Of a stretch of DNA of 64,000 nucleotides, positions 1 to 11,328 are shown piece by piece. The notes under the pieces were generated by a model. The model did not search any database, was not told the DNA's origin, and saw nothing but the letters and a program-made list of their open reading frames with translations. This DNA comes from Tomocerus qinae. Its lineage: Eukaryota; Arthropoda; Collembola; Entomobryomorpha; Tomoceridae. Position 1 is the first letter of the stretch; each line of letters opens with the position of its first letter. Made by a program: the position numbers and the translations under genes. The stretch covers positions 26,474,001 to 26,538,000 of the forward strand of contig CM034546.1 in the NCBI GenBank assembly GCA_020055645.1, read 5' to 3'.

Positions 1-1732
1 GCTTGCAAGTGACTATGTAAAATCCATACACAACGTTCATTGGGAACAAAACCGCCAGTTGGCTCGTAAAATATATTAGTCAACGAAGCATCTAAATCAA
101 TGTATCCTCCACAAGCTGAAATGTAAAAAAGTGGATTAAAAAGGGAAAAAGATTTAAGTCTCTTTGATAACTTTAACTGCCATTTAAATTCAAAGGTTCT
201 GTCGTTACTAAAAATACTAAAAATGGCAAAAAGAAATTATCTACTTTCAATCCGGTAAGTTTATTAATATGTACGAAACTATAAGTGGTGGCTTTCTTCA
301 TCCAATTTGAAGAAGGCCAATTATGTAAAACTAGCTGAAACCTAGTAAAGTACGGGAAGCTAGAAAAATGGTGAAATATCTAATAGCGGAAACATAAAGC
401 AAATCCAGAATTTTAATAACGGTTTTAATATATTGGCAATGCATCCTGTAAACAACTTAAATCCCGTATATCAAACGAATTACTGTAGTTGGTATTTGAT
501 AATTACGAATAATTTGCTTATAATTTCTACCATAAAAATCAAATCTTCTCCAACGGCTCGGCGTCTCAAGTCGCAAAGTTTTTCAACAGTACATTAAAAT
601 TAGCACTCACGTTCTATTTTAATTGTAAGGTAGTATAAATCGATTCTAAACTTACAACAACCTTACATTTAATATACATTCCTCCATCAAATGATAACTC
701 AAAAATGTTACTAATAATGCATAAAAATTAAAAAGGTAAAACGTTTACAATTATCAATTATTAACTACGTTTTATTTTTTCCTTTTCTGTTTTTTATTCG
801 GATTTAAAACTAACTAAAAAAATTATATTCAGAATAAAAGTATAAAAAAGTAGATTACTGGTATCTATTTTACTACTTTTATGATAATTATGACCAAATT
901 TTATATAGTTTCTTTAAACAAACTTGACGATTGAATAAAACGAAAAATGTGTTTTCACACATTGTAAATTTGCCTCTTCAGCCAGATTTTTCAAAATAGA
1001 TTATACTGACTATGCGGTTTGCGGTTAATATGAATATATTCCTCGCCATTAAAATCTAATTCACCCATATCATATCACTATCAGTGTACGCAGTAAATAA
1101 AATTAAAAGAAAATTTTATAGTTTAAAAATAATACTTTTATACCTAAAAACATTTTCTTCAAATGACAAAATTGAAAAAATTTTAGCTAATAAAATTAAT
1201 AAAGATCTTACTTGTTACCGTCGCTTTAGGAATGATTGAAGCGGGGTCTGTATTGTTCCATGACGCCGTATTAAGTAACCATGCAAAAGGTGTTTCTTGG
1301 GTACTGGGTAGATCTGCTTTACTTCTAGGAAATGTAGCTCCTGGTAAAAAGATAATATGCATGTAATCAGAAGTTAAGTAAAGTTAAGCTTACATAGTAC
1401 TTAATAAATACAAAAATATCATAATATTTAACGTGAAAAGAAAACGTTTGGCTTTAATTGTTTTTGCATTATTCGACAATTACTCTTAAAAAGCTATCGA
1501 TAAACGTAAATTACATATTTATCTTCAAAAATGAATTTTCTGTGACTAATTTCTATTATATTTTCTAAAACCTCCAAAAATAAACATTTAGGCTTAATTA
1601 ATAGGAATGTTAAGGAAAAAAACAACCGAACAGTGCACGCCGTGCATATTTAAATGATAAAATATAAATACCTTGAACTTCGACTAACGCACAGGATAGT
1701 ATTCCGAAAATTAGAGCTACGGTTACTTCCAT
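1..1732 (-). CDS. CUB-domain secreted protein, copy A (3' end beyond window)
   Basis: This is the first part of a gene paralogous to those at 6760-9071 and 15013-17742. Exon 1 is 1672-1732 and encodes a signal peptide beginning MEVTVALIFGIL. Exon 2 is 1212-1340 (129 nt, the same length as in copy C), with acceptor CCAG and donor AA|GTAAGA. Exon 3 is 1-115, cut by the window edge, and opens the first CUB domain with CGG and then NERCVW, which supplies the second cysteine. Phases are consistent (1, 1). The product is predicted to be secreted. CUB domains bind proteins or sugars outside the cell; the partner is unknown. The exon boundaries were read by eye from splice consensus and from agreement with the two complete paralogues. 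Exons 4 and 5 should lie to the left of the window. Confidence 0.72.
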
Positions 1733-2095
1733 AGTTATGTTAATGGTAAGCTGCTTAAAAATATACGAATGTTGTCTGTTTGATGTCTTAATCGAATAAA
1801 ATTACCATCAAAACAGTTTAGCTTAAATAGTCCAATTTTTTGTAGGTACAATGTGTAAATTCAAGTGGCATACGATGACTGATGACATGCACACATAGAT
1901 AAAACCATCAATCATTAACCATTTTTGAATTTGGCATAGATTAGAAATGGATGTCAATTGTTAGTTTAATTACTTATATCTTCATTGATTGATTATTTTA
2001 TTTTAATACAGGCAAGAGCAGTTAACAATAATTCCCATTACAAGTGCCATTTATTTTAAAAAAAATAATATTTCGTTATCTTACGTTGTTTCAAA
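1733..2095 (-). promoter_or_regulatory. Upstream region conserved with CUB gene C
   Basis: The DNA just upstream of the copy A start codon aligns by eye with the DNA upstream of copy C (17743-18075). Both contain TTAATTACTTATATC, then a TTGATTGATT stretch, a CCCATTACAA block and finally ATATTTCGTTATCTTACGTTG, after which similarity ends. The similarity shows that the duplication unit included the promoter side. It could also include real regulatory sites. No clear TATA box was picked out. Confidence 0.4.
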
Positions 2096-3774
2096 AATTA
2101 TAGAACCTTTTCCGGTAATAACATTATGATTACCTATTTTTAAACTGAAGCATGTCGATTGTGTAATCGCTTTGCCAAATGGCAACACAAAATTGTCAAC
2201 ACAGAAACCATGTTAAATATATAATAAATATTGTATAGCTAAGAGTACATAAATGCTCTTTCTTTTTTGCATACTGTCGACTTTTGACAATCAAAATGAT
2301 TATAATGACAGAATTATTTACCTTCTAGTAATGTATTCAAAAGTTATTTATAATAAAAGACAGGATGTGCGATTCTACAACCCCATTTCTGCTGTAAACC
2401 TGAACTTCAATATTACATTTATTGAGTTTTTTCTTTTTGATGTCAGGCACTGTTTGATTTTTTGGTTTCAATTTTGAATTTCTGTTTATTTTGATATTCA
2501 ACGCTTACCTTTTGTGACTTTCAGTTTACATAGATGTATTCATAACTAAGATAGGTGGGCCAAAATTTCATGTAGACATTTTCAAACTTTTGACCTAAAA
2601 TGACCTTCGAAAGGGAAATAATCGTAAGAAAGCACCCGTGATAGCCCTCACTCAATAGGCCACTATTGTTTATTAAGGAATCGGTATGACATACTTGTTA
2701 TAATTATGTGTATCGTATCTGCATGTGTCCACTTAGTCTTGGACTGAAGTAAGTTTTTTTGATTTTGTGTAAAGGGCATCGTTAGAAACAAAATTATTTA
2801 AATTTTATAATTGGCCTGTCTAGGGGAATGAGTAACTGTTCGATTTGGTTAGGAAATAAAATTAATACCTCATTGAAAAGATAACAATGCGCAATGACAG
2901 GCTTCCTTAGATAGATAGGTATTTTGCGTTGCCAAATGGCAATTCCCCTTTTTGTGCCATCTGGATAAGCCACGTTCTTGGTCCCCCACCGATTCCTTTG
3001 CTACAATGTAGTACAATTTATTAGTATAATTTTTATAGTTGACAAAATATAAGTATGTATTTTATCTGCGACAATTGCGACATGTAGACACCAGAAATGG
3101 TGCTAATTAACAAGTAATCGTACCTGATAACGTTTTTGTTGCTTGTTTTGAGATCGAGGGTGAAAAAATTTGGTATCATAAACCTAACATTACATGCATT
3201 CATTATTACAAAATTAATCTGAAAAAAATTCTAAAGGTGACTGCAGTAAATTGAGCAATGATGGAGCATGCACTGCACATAATTAACATACGACTAGGAA
3301 AACCCGACGGATTTCTATTATCAATTAAATGGGGGTAAATGTGATATCAATGTGCTTGCTGTAATCAAAACTACAAAAGTTGTGTGCACAACAGAACAGA
3401 TATGTGGTGTTTTAGCACAACGTTTTTAAAAAGTTGAAACACTTAGGACTACTTGTCCGTTGCCCACCAAAGTATTCATTCGCTTAGATTGTTAAAGTAT
3501 CGAATATACAGTGGTATTATTTTACTATATATAACCATCCTAACCACTGCAATTCCCCAAAATGTATTTCTTGTATAAAATATTTATTGCCATTTTAAAT
3601 AAAAAGTCATAAAAATATACAATGAAAATGCCTGGAATATATTTTGAATGAATGAAACCAATGAGAGAATCTTGATGTATGTGATTTGATATTAATTGTA
3701 AGAATAATATTAACGAAAGCAAAAGGCGGAAAATTGAGCAGGGTTTTAAATAGATGACATTATTGATTTTATAG
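2096..3774. other. Intergenic, no gene recognised
   Basis: AT-rich spacer. Only short, unsupported reading frames are present. The 14-mer TTGCCAAATGGCAA occurs twice (near 2172-2185 and 2929-2942), each as a short inverted stem. These could be ends or internal sites of an old transposon, but no target duplication was found. Confidence 0.4.
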
Positions 3775-4834
3775 AATTTTAAAGCTCTTTTAACTTTATT
3801 TCATATTTCAAACTTTTTCTTTTGCGGAAAATAAGTTGGGCTTTCAAATACTAGTGTATCTGACGTTGCATTGCCAAAATATTGGGCTAAAGTTAGCGAG
3901 ATAAAAGGTCTGTATTTTCAATGGTTTTTTCACCGATTGTTGTGAAGTCATATTGCTCAACATTTCTTCCTCAATGCAAAATTGTATAGAATGTTTAATG
4001 TGTTTAACAACTAATAGTTCTTAAAGCTCGCTAAATAAAACTATATTATGTAAGACTTTTAAAAGAAAGACGCAGTATTTATTACACCCATTACAATAGT
4101 GTTACAAAACATGAACAAACCAATTTTTCACCAACTATTATACGATTTTTAAATATTATTGATATTTAGTGAATTTTAAATTTTTGAATCCATCTGCAAG
4201 GGTGTTACTGATTTTGCATATTAATAATATAAATTACTCTGTGAACCTTTAGATTATTTTAGTGGGAGTGAGATTGAAACTATAAATAAAAATATTTTCA
4301 ATACGTTTGTGAAATTAATAGTACACACAGACTTCTATTTTTGACTCATTTTTGTTAAAGTGAACATATGTATACACATACATTAGGAGGAGACAGTTTC
4401 CTCTGAAAATGTTGTCGATTAGCTGCGCCCCAGTAAGACAAGCCAGGCTTTAATGTAGTAATTCTGCAAAGCATATTATGAGTGAATATCGCACTAAGAA
4501 GTTACGCAGACAAAAAACGTGTCCCCATGCAGTTATTTACAAAACATTACAGAAAACCGTTATGAAACAAATATTGGGTCTGGTCGCGTGGATGATTTTT
4601 CAAGCTCTGTGACAGCTTTTGGTCAGCATTGGTACATGGATTGTATTCTGACTAAAAAACTTTATAATTATAATAGCCTAAATCAGTTTTTCACTTTAGT
4701 AGGGGTCGAAAATAGGAATTCATATGGCATTAACCTAAATTTTGTATGAGAGGTTAAAATTTAGTTTGTCTAGCTTTGTATGGTGGCTTGTGAATAAGTA
4801 TGGCAAGACTGAATAGGTGTGGTATTGTAGGATA

Positions 4835-5150
4835 CTAGGAGTAGGAAGAAGGTGGACGCATGTATATCAAATGTAAATGTTGGCGAGGCTGTCTTGGCCA
4901 ATCAACGAGAAGAGCAGCGCGTAGGCCTTGGTTCGGAGTTAGGCATCTTGGCACTAACTCCCGAACCAAAAACAATATTTCCATGGGGCACTCTTTACTT
5001 GAGGAATTTCCGTAGGACATCTTCCACTCAGCTTCAAATCCCACAATCAAGTCATCCACTCGCGACACAAAATTTTTCTTTAGTTCGGCGAGCCTGGCTT
5101 GGTCCTTCAACTCGAAGCAGCGTCCGGGGTGCTAATCTTTGATTGGCGAA
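4835..5150. other. GC-rich island, unidentified coding-like relic
   Basis: About 300 bp that is much richer in G and C than its surroundings. The minus strand has an open stretch (about 4835-5130) with a charged, helix-like start (ELKDQARLAELKK) that could be a decayed coding fragment of a gene or transposon. A plus-strand frame is open as well, so coding cannot be assigned. The same island is at 56108-56430 in the right copy. I do not recognise the family. Confidence 0.3.
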
Positions 5151-6718
5151 GGCAGCCCCGCCATTCATTCACATAATATTTTTAACTCAGGGTATAGTAA
5201 TACATTTCAATCTGGCAGGACCATAGAAATAGCAAGACACCCTACCTAGAAGGGACCTATCCCCATCTCTCAATGTAATAATTTATATGGAAGCGATTTT
5301 GGAAGGCAAAGCCTGGGAAACATGTGTAAAAAGTGTGGAGAATGGAAGCTTTTTACCTGACTACAATTTTTTTGCTATCCTGTAATATACTTATCCTCTT
5401 ATTTTGTTACTAGTTGAATCCTAGCACATAAAGTGTGCTAGAAAATGTTGAAATCAGTTAATTTCTAGCGACTGCGCATTGACCCGAATTTCATAGACCG
5501 TTGATTGGACTCAGTACTGATGTCTAGTCCTTGCTCATTAATTACAAAATATTACCCTTACTCATTAATTACAAAATATTACGGACATATATACAAACAT
5601 TTATTCAAGAATAGTAAAAGAATTCCATGCGCATGTACAAGTTTACGTTTATGTAGAGTAAAGATGTCAAATCTAGTAGGACATTAGACGGATATATTTC
5701 TATATCTATTGGCAGGACATCATCGTCACCTTCCATACAAACATGATAAGGGTCTACCCGCGTTGTTTCGTCGATTTCCGTATGTGAGTAGATTCGTAAA
5801 AATAAGCAAAACTACATTAAAATTAAAACAATCTCCTGAGCTAAGTACTTTTCGTTGCGTATAGTGGAGTGAGTTCTCAAACATGACATGACTGGTTGAA
5901 TATGGTTCTCGTTTTTGCTTACGAAAATTGAAAAATGCTTATAAATTCAATCAAACTGGTCGTTTACACTTATGCAAGTTTAATTATAGTTTGTTTTAAC
6001 GTCCATGATAATATTAATTCCTTTCCATGTCTGTGGAACACTTGCTTTCCTTTTTCCATTTTCTTTGTCACTATCGTCCCCGTCAGTGCCACAGTCACTA
6101 TCCGTTTTCTATTCAAAACTAAAAATTTTACTTGACCGGCCATGGTCATTGTGTTCTTTCAAATGCAACTTGTAACGAAATGCATCAAACACAAGTACAG
6201 TAGACAAGAGACATATATTACGAGATAACGTCAGAACCCAGACTTAACCTTCACTTCTCTGCATAACTAAGTATTATGTATTCCTCCTGGTTAATACAGT
6301 TTCTATTTGGATCTATTACATATTGTTATTATATATGTGTATGTCTCCCATACACATAGATATATCCCCAACCCCATACACATTCATAAAATCAGTCATA
6401 TTATAGTCCATATCAAAATAGACTAAATGTCAAAAATTCCGCCATCCAGAATTAAGGCGTGTGCTATACGAATTCCTGTTTTCCCCATTTATAGTAGTCC
6501 ATGCAGATAAAGTTTTGAAGTCATGGCAGGGTATGATAAGGGATAAATTAGGTTAAACATACTATTGATTGTCATATAAAATAAAAATTAGTTTTGTAAA
6601 TATTTGTCTTCCAAGGCTAACAATCATTTATTTTTAAGCCGTAGTGAATATTAACTGTCCATTTGAAAAATCACCCAGTTTCATTTGGAAAAGTGTTGCA
6701 TAAAAATATTTAATGGTT
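5151..6718. other. Spacer between GC island and CUB gene B
   Basis: AT-rich spacer with no supported gene. A short direct repeat (ACTCATTAATTACAAAATATTA) occurs twice around 5536-5582. Several reading frames of 60-70 codons are open here on both strands but show no family features. Confidence 0.35.
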
Positions 6719-6724
6719 TTTATT
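6719..6724 (-). terminator. Poly(A) signal of CUB gene B
   Basis: AATAAA on the minus strand, about 36 nt past the stop codon. The paralogue C has the same signal at nearly the same spacing (14974-14979). Confidence 0.5.
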
Positions 6725-6759
6725 TTTAGCAACTCATTCGGTTATGTTTTCTAAACATG

Positions 6760-9071
6760 TTAGGGTGATCTCCATTCAAGGCTGACCCCATCTCTAGTTA
6801 CTGAACTGTCAGTATGAAGCAGGTATAGGCGAGGTTCCTCAGAAGCTGTTTCTGAATTTGGGGGTCCAAATGGATAAAATCCTGTCCAACTGCAAAAAGA
6901 GTCCCACATTTTGTAGTTTGAAATAGTTTGAAACGTATGTAATTGCTACCCATTTTCATAACTTTACAAACCTTATTGCTGTAATAGAATTTCCTGAGGT
7001 GTGGTACGGTACCAATGTGAACACTCTTAGATAGTCATATGGGTCCTCTAAATCTAGAAATGTAATGGAAATACTTGTGTGTATGTTTGGAGGTGGCTGA
7101 AATGCATAAGTGTAGAATGCAGAGTTAGGGTAGTCCATATTCAGACGGCCAGAAGAAGTTTTAATTGGATTTGCGATGTTATTGTTTAAGGCTGGAGCTG
7201 GTGTCCTCTCCGCTCGAACTGCCAGTCTGACTCCCAATCCACTTCCGATCTCATTTGAAGAAAACATCAGGTAAGAGAAACCGTTGTAATTCGAATAGTG
7301 GTACACTCCCGGGGTTGTAGTTGGGCTGTTCTCAAAGAAATTGAGTACCACGAATTAAACCGTGGGGAAAGAAAATAATGGGACAGTTGGTTTCAATTTT
7401 AATAAAGTAAATGGTAATTTTTTCAGATCAATACTGCATACATAGCCATATGTGTCAATTAACGATTATTATTTATGCAAAATCAGCATCTCAGAAGCAT
7501 ACTTTTTGAGAATGAGTTTTTAAATTGAACTTAAGCAAAGGTGGTTTGACTTGTAATTTAAATTCCCTAAAATGCAAAGTGAAAACTGTTCTTACAATAA
7601 ATAAATATATATTGACTGATTGAGATAAGGAATTATTAAATAAAAAATTTCTATAGCAAAATATAAAATGGATGTAGATTTTTAATTTATAAACCAAAAG
7701 ATTGTGTATGCTTTTCTAAGTTTTTACCCTTACATTCTATCCACAGCCATTGAAGCGGAATCGTTGGTGGTAAAATGGTGCATTATAAGGCCATTAATAC
7801 CAGTAGTAGAGCTTTGAATGTCGGCAAATACATCTATTACTGTCATATGAGTGTGTAAAACCCAAACACAGCGTTCATTGGGTCCATAACCCCCAATGGG
7901 TTCGTAAAATATATTAGTCAACCGAGCAGATACTTCAACATGTCCTCCACAGGCTGAAAAACAAATAAACAAGACTATCAAATTCTACCCTAATTTGTCT
8001 GTCTCACTGGCGAAACATCAAAAATTGCAAAAAGCACTTTTTTTGGCAGTAGTTTCATTTGTCTCAACTCTAACTTTCTGGTATTAGCGTTTACTTTGCC
8101 ATTATTACACTGGAAGTAATCTTCGTAAAAATAACATCCTTGAGATAATAGTATTAGCGTTAATATGGTATGTATGATTAATTTTACTGATAAGATATCC
8201 AACTCTACTAAAACCAAAAGTTTTAATTGTGGTAAATATGGAGAATACTTACATGTTATGGTCTCTTTAGGCGTTATTGAATCTGGGTTTTTATTATTCC
8301 GTGTTTTCATGCTTAGTAGCCATGTAAAAGGATTTTGTTGTGTATCCTGATGTTTGGAAATTGACGAATTGGCTTCTTCTGTTATATATTTTTCCTTCCT
8401 TGGCGATGCATCTTCTATTAAAGTACAATAAATCATCAATTAAAATCCATTTACAACTGTCTAAGAATACGAGCTTATAAAACTGCACACTTTCTTCGTT
8501 CATGTACATTTGACGAACTATATTGAAAATATGTTAAATCGGAGACACTGTCCAGAGTAGCCCCGCGCGCTCAGGACCGAGGTCGGCTTTAGGGCTTAAG
8601 AGATAACGGGCACCAACCCTGGTGGGCTTCGCGGGATTGGTTGCCGAAATATTAAAAAATGGGCTTTATAAAAATAAAAATCTTTATTTATTTTCTAAAT
8701 TTATTTTTAATAAATAATTGAATCTATAGTGCGAAATTATTTCCTTCCGGTCCTCTCAAAACTGGGACTTTAAAGTGGAGGCAGAAATTACATTATTTAT
8801 TGTTGATTTTTAGAATATCTAACTTTCTAAATTATGTTAAATTTAGCCGGCTAAAAATGTTAAAATGATTCTTAAATGCATATCTTAATGTACCTGATAT
8901 ATATACTTTAACAAAAGGTAGGATTATTTCTACAATGACTTTAAAAGTACGACTTATATTAGAACTCAGTATACATTGGATCATAGATTATGAAATGTAA
9001 GTTTATATTTAGATACCTTTTACAGCAGCTGACATGCGTATTGCAAAAGCTATTACCACAGTTAATTTCAT
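6760..9071 (-). CDS. Secreted two-CUB-domain protein, copy B
   Basis: Complete five-exon gene of 306 residues. Exons are 9017-9071, 8253-8414, 7734-7953, 6972-7325 and 6760-6889 (phases 1, 1, 2, 2), all with GT-AG introns. Exon 1 encodes a short signal peptide (MKLTVVIAFAIRMSAA). Residues about 20-72 form a polar linker with the motif NPFTWLL shared by the paralogues. CUB domain 1 (about 73-190) starts with CGG, has NERCVWVL for its second cysteine, and ends with YLMFSSNEIG...GVRLAVRA. A second, cysteine-free CUB-like unit follows (about 205-306), with ISITFLDLEDPYDYLRVF and a last exon ending in SVTRDGVSLEWRS. Family knowledge supports extracellular binding; there is no catalytic domain. Function unknown. 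It lies between copy A and the SMP-30-like gene on the same strand. Confidence 0.82.
8545..8640. other. GC-rich block in intron 1 of CUB gene B
   Basis: A sharply bounded GC-rich patch (GCCCCGCGCGCTC ... GGGCTTCGCGGGATTGG) inside an AT-rich intron. It is not coding and does not match the other repeats in the window. It is probably the remnant of a mobile element. It is preserved at about 59845-59945 in the right copy. Confidence 0.3.
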
Positions 9072-10834
9072 TTATTGGCTTTTTATAATAAGTTGTATTC
9101 AAAAACTAAACAGTGTAAACAGATTTACTAGTCAATATAGTTATATAATAAGCAGAGGATAAAATAAATCAAAAATAATTCAGCTTGTAGTTAGTGTTGG
9201 TTGGCTCTGTAGCGCGTTTTTATTTAGCAAGTGCTTTACAAAGCCATCACTCAAATATTATGCATTGGCTGATGCACAGTGACTACTAAATTGTGTGCAT
9301 TCACAAAGTTAAAGATAACATTAAAATAGTCAATGGTTTAACAGAGATTAATGCACTCAAAAATAATACTTAGTCAGAAAGTCAGATAAACCTTCAATTT
9401 CAGATATCTCATTTCTTTTTTAAAAATTGCGGATTTGGGACGTTAGTATAATGATAACGTCCAACCACCTATCTCTATCTCTATATAATAAAATTATTTA
9501 TTCCTATGTCGCAGGTATCTATGTATCTATCTATGCCATGGACAATGCGGCATTTTGTTGCAATGCACATGCGCGTATACAATGCATGTTTCACAAAACA
9601 AGGAAGTCCAATTTGGGTAAACATTAGCTTATTTCGAAATAGGACAATGTTAATATGCATAATCATTTTGAAATTCAGCAATAGTACTGGGGGCCTACAT
9701 TTTTATAACATCAAAACAAAAATAGAAATTTACATCAGATGATTATTTTTTGATGGAAATGATTGGCGAAAGGGATCGTAATGATCGTAATGTGCGTATT
9801 AATTAGCATTTCAAAACTCCTATCCAAATTGGTTCTGTTAAATCGACAAACTTATTTAGCATTTTTTAGTACAGCTGTTTTTACTTTTTGTTACCCCTAG
9901 ACCCCCTTCCTGATTCCTTTGTGCCAGCTTCCACACCTTTTTGTAGAATTAAATAACAGTACTGGGGGACACTATTTATCCTTCAAAAATATTTATTCGT
10001 AAGTTGTACTCATGGGATTTGTACGTTTTTCCAAAATCCCAGGGGGAATCTTATTTTTCTGATTTGAAATGGAAGCTTTTTGGTAACCTTTTGAGCTGTT
10101 TATTAAAAATGAAGTCTTTCATTGTCCCCTGTATTTGATGCTACGATCTACAGTTATTGTTGTAGTTTAGTAAATTCCTTTTTATCAGGAAGTTGGGACT
10201 GCAGCTAATTTTTTCAACCGCTGTAGAAAATAAAAGTATATTTACATTATTGTATTTACAAACTTAATGTAAATGACCTAAGGGAAATACCGATGATGTT
10301 TTCGGAATTGTTTTTATAACTGTGTTGTTGGTGGCCTGCTGAATTTCTCTTGAGTGCTAGGTTCGCCCCTTAGCTGGGTTCCCTAGTCTGATACATAAAA
10401 TGACATTACATAGTTCAGCCCAACATTTATATTACTGCTACAATCATAATGAGTAGTTATTTTGATGAGTCACACCTTCTGGATGCAAATAAATGCATAG
10501 TGGACCTAAAGGACGCGTTTTTAACACATGTGGACATGAGTAAGTTGGATTGATTGGAAATACAGGGCGGAGGATTTTTATATTTTCCAATGTGCAGTAT
10601 TTAAAGTGTCAGGTAAATAAATTTCTCAAATTATAAATATCATCAAAATATCACAGTCTTATCATATTATAAATACTTAGTTAATTTCTGTTGTTTTAAA
10701 ACCATAATGGAAATACCAAACATAATTTTAAAAGTTCTATTATTGAAATGTCATTAAGCTCCTCATGCATTGAATTTTTCTTAGTAGAATAGTAGGTTCG
10801 ATTGTGGAAACAAAACTAATGCCAATTCTAGAAG
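9072..10834. other. Spacer between CUB gene B and the SINE-like element
   Basis: No gene recognised. It holds a degenerate TATC/CTAT microsatellite (about 9470-9535), two AGTACTGGGGG motifs (about 9685 and 9960), and a segment near 10350-10395 (AGTGCTAGGTTCGCCCC then TTAGCTGG) that recurs in diverged form near 23220-23260. That recurrence suggests fragments of one dispersed repeat. Confidence 0.35.
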
Positions 10835-11000
10835 GGGGCGTAGTGGCTTAGTGGTACCATATCACTCGATAAATGAGTTGCTTTGCAGAAAGAGAACAGG
10901 CCTTGGTTTCAAATCCTTGTTACCTGGATACAGAAAGGGGTACGAAGTACTGTAGTTAGTGTGAGTGAGTATTGAGTATAATCTGTAGTGTATATTCGTT
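10835..11000 (+). mobile_element. tRNA-derived SINE-like element
   Basis: It contains an RNA polymerase III A-box-like TGGCTTAGTGG (10844-10854) and a B-box-like GGTTTCAAATCC (10905-10916), spaced as in tRNA genes. The first bases do not fold into an intact acceptor stem with a matching 3' end, so this is not a functional tRNA. It is best read as the tRNA-like head of a SINE followed by an unrelated tail. The same element is at about 62197-62360 in the right copy. Confidence 0.5.
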
Positions 11001-11291
11001 CTCAATTCTTTTCGTATAAATGAACGATGCTAACCAAAAAAGAGAATGTACGGAGGGCATCATTTATTGAGTTAGATAGAACCATTTGACGATGAAAACA
11101 TAAATATGACAGTTATTGAAATGATCTCAGATGGAAATGATATTGAATTTCATCGTAATACTATATTGACGTAATCTCAGGAATTACACAATGAAATTGT
11201 ATTATGCACATTTTCCCCTTATTTTACCAACCAAAAAATAAATTTATATATATAAAGAGATTGAACGGTTATTGTAAAGTTTTTAATCAGT

Positions 11292-11304
11292 TTTATTGTT
11301 TATT
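11292..11304 (-). terminator. Two poly(A) signals of the SMP-30-like gene
   Basis: Two AATAAA motifs on the minus strand (11292-11297 and 11299-11304), 25-37 nt after the stop codon. Confidence 0.5.
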
Positions 11305-11328
11305 TCAGTCTTCAGTGATATATTTATT

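Noticed and set aside
4852-5142. Plus-strand frame opposite the GC-rich island
   Set aside because: Both strands are open because of GC-rich composition, there is no family signature, and the frame is disturbed in the right copy.
7990-8439. 149-codon minus-strand frame
   Set aside because: Only its first part (8253-8414) is exon 2 of CUB gene B. The rest reads through the donor AT|GTAAGT into the intron.
10835-10925. Possible functional tRNA gene
   Set aside because: A and B boxes are present, but no acceptor-stem pairing or normal anticodon arm can be drawn.
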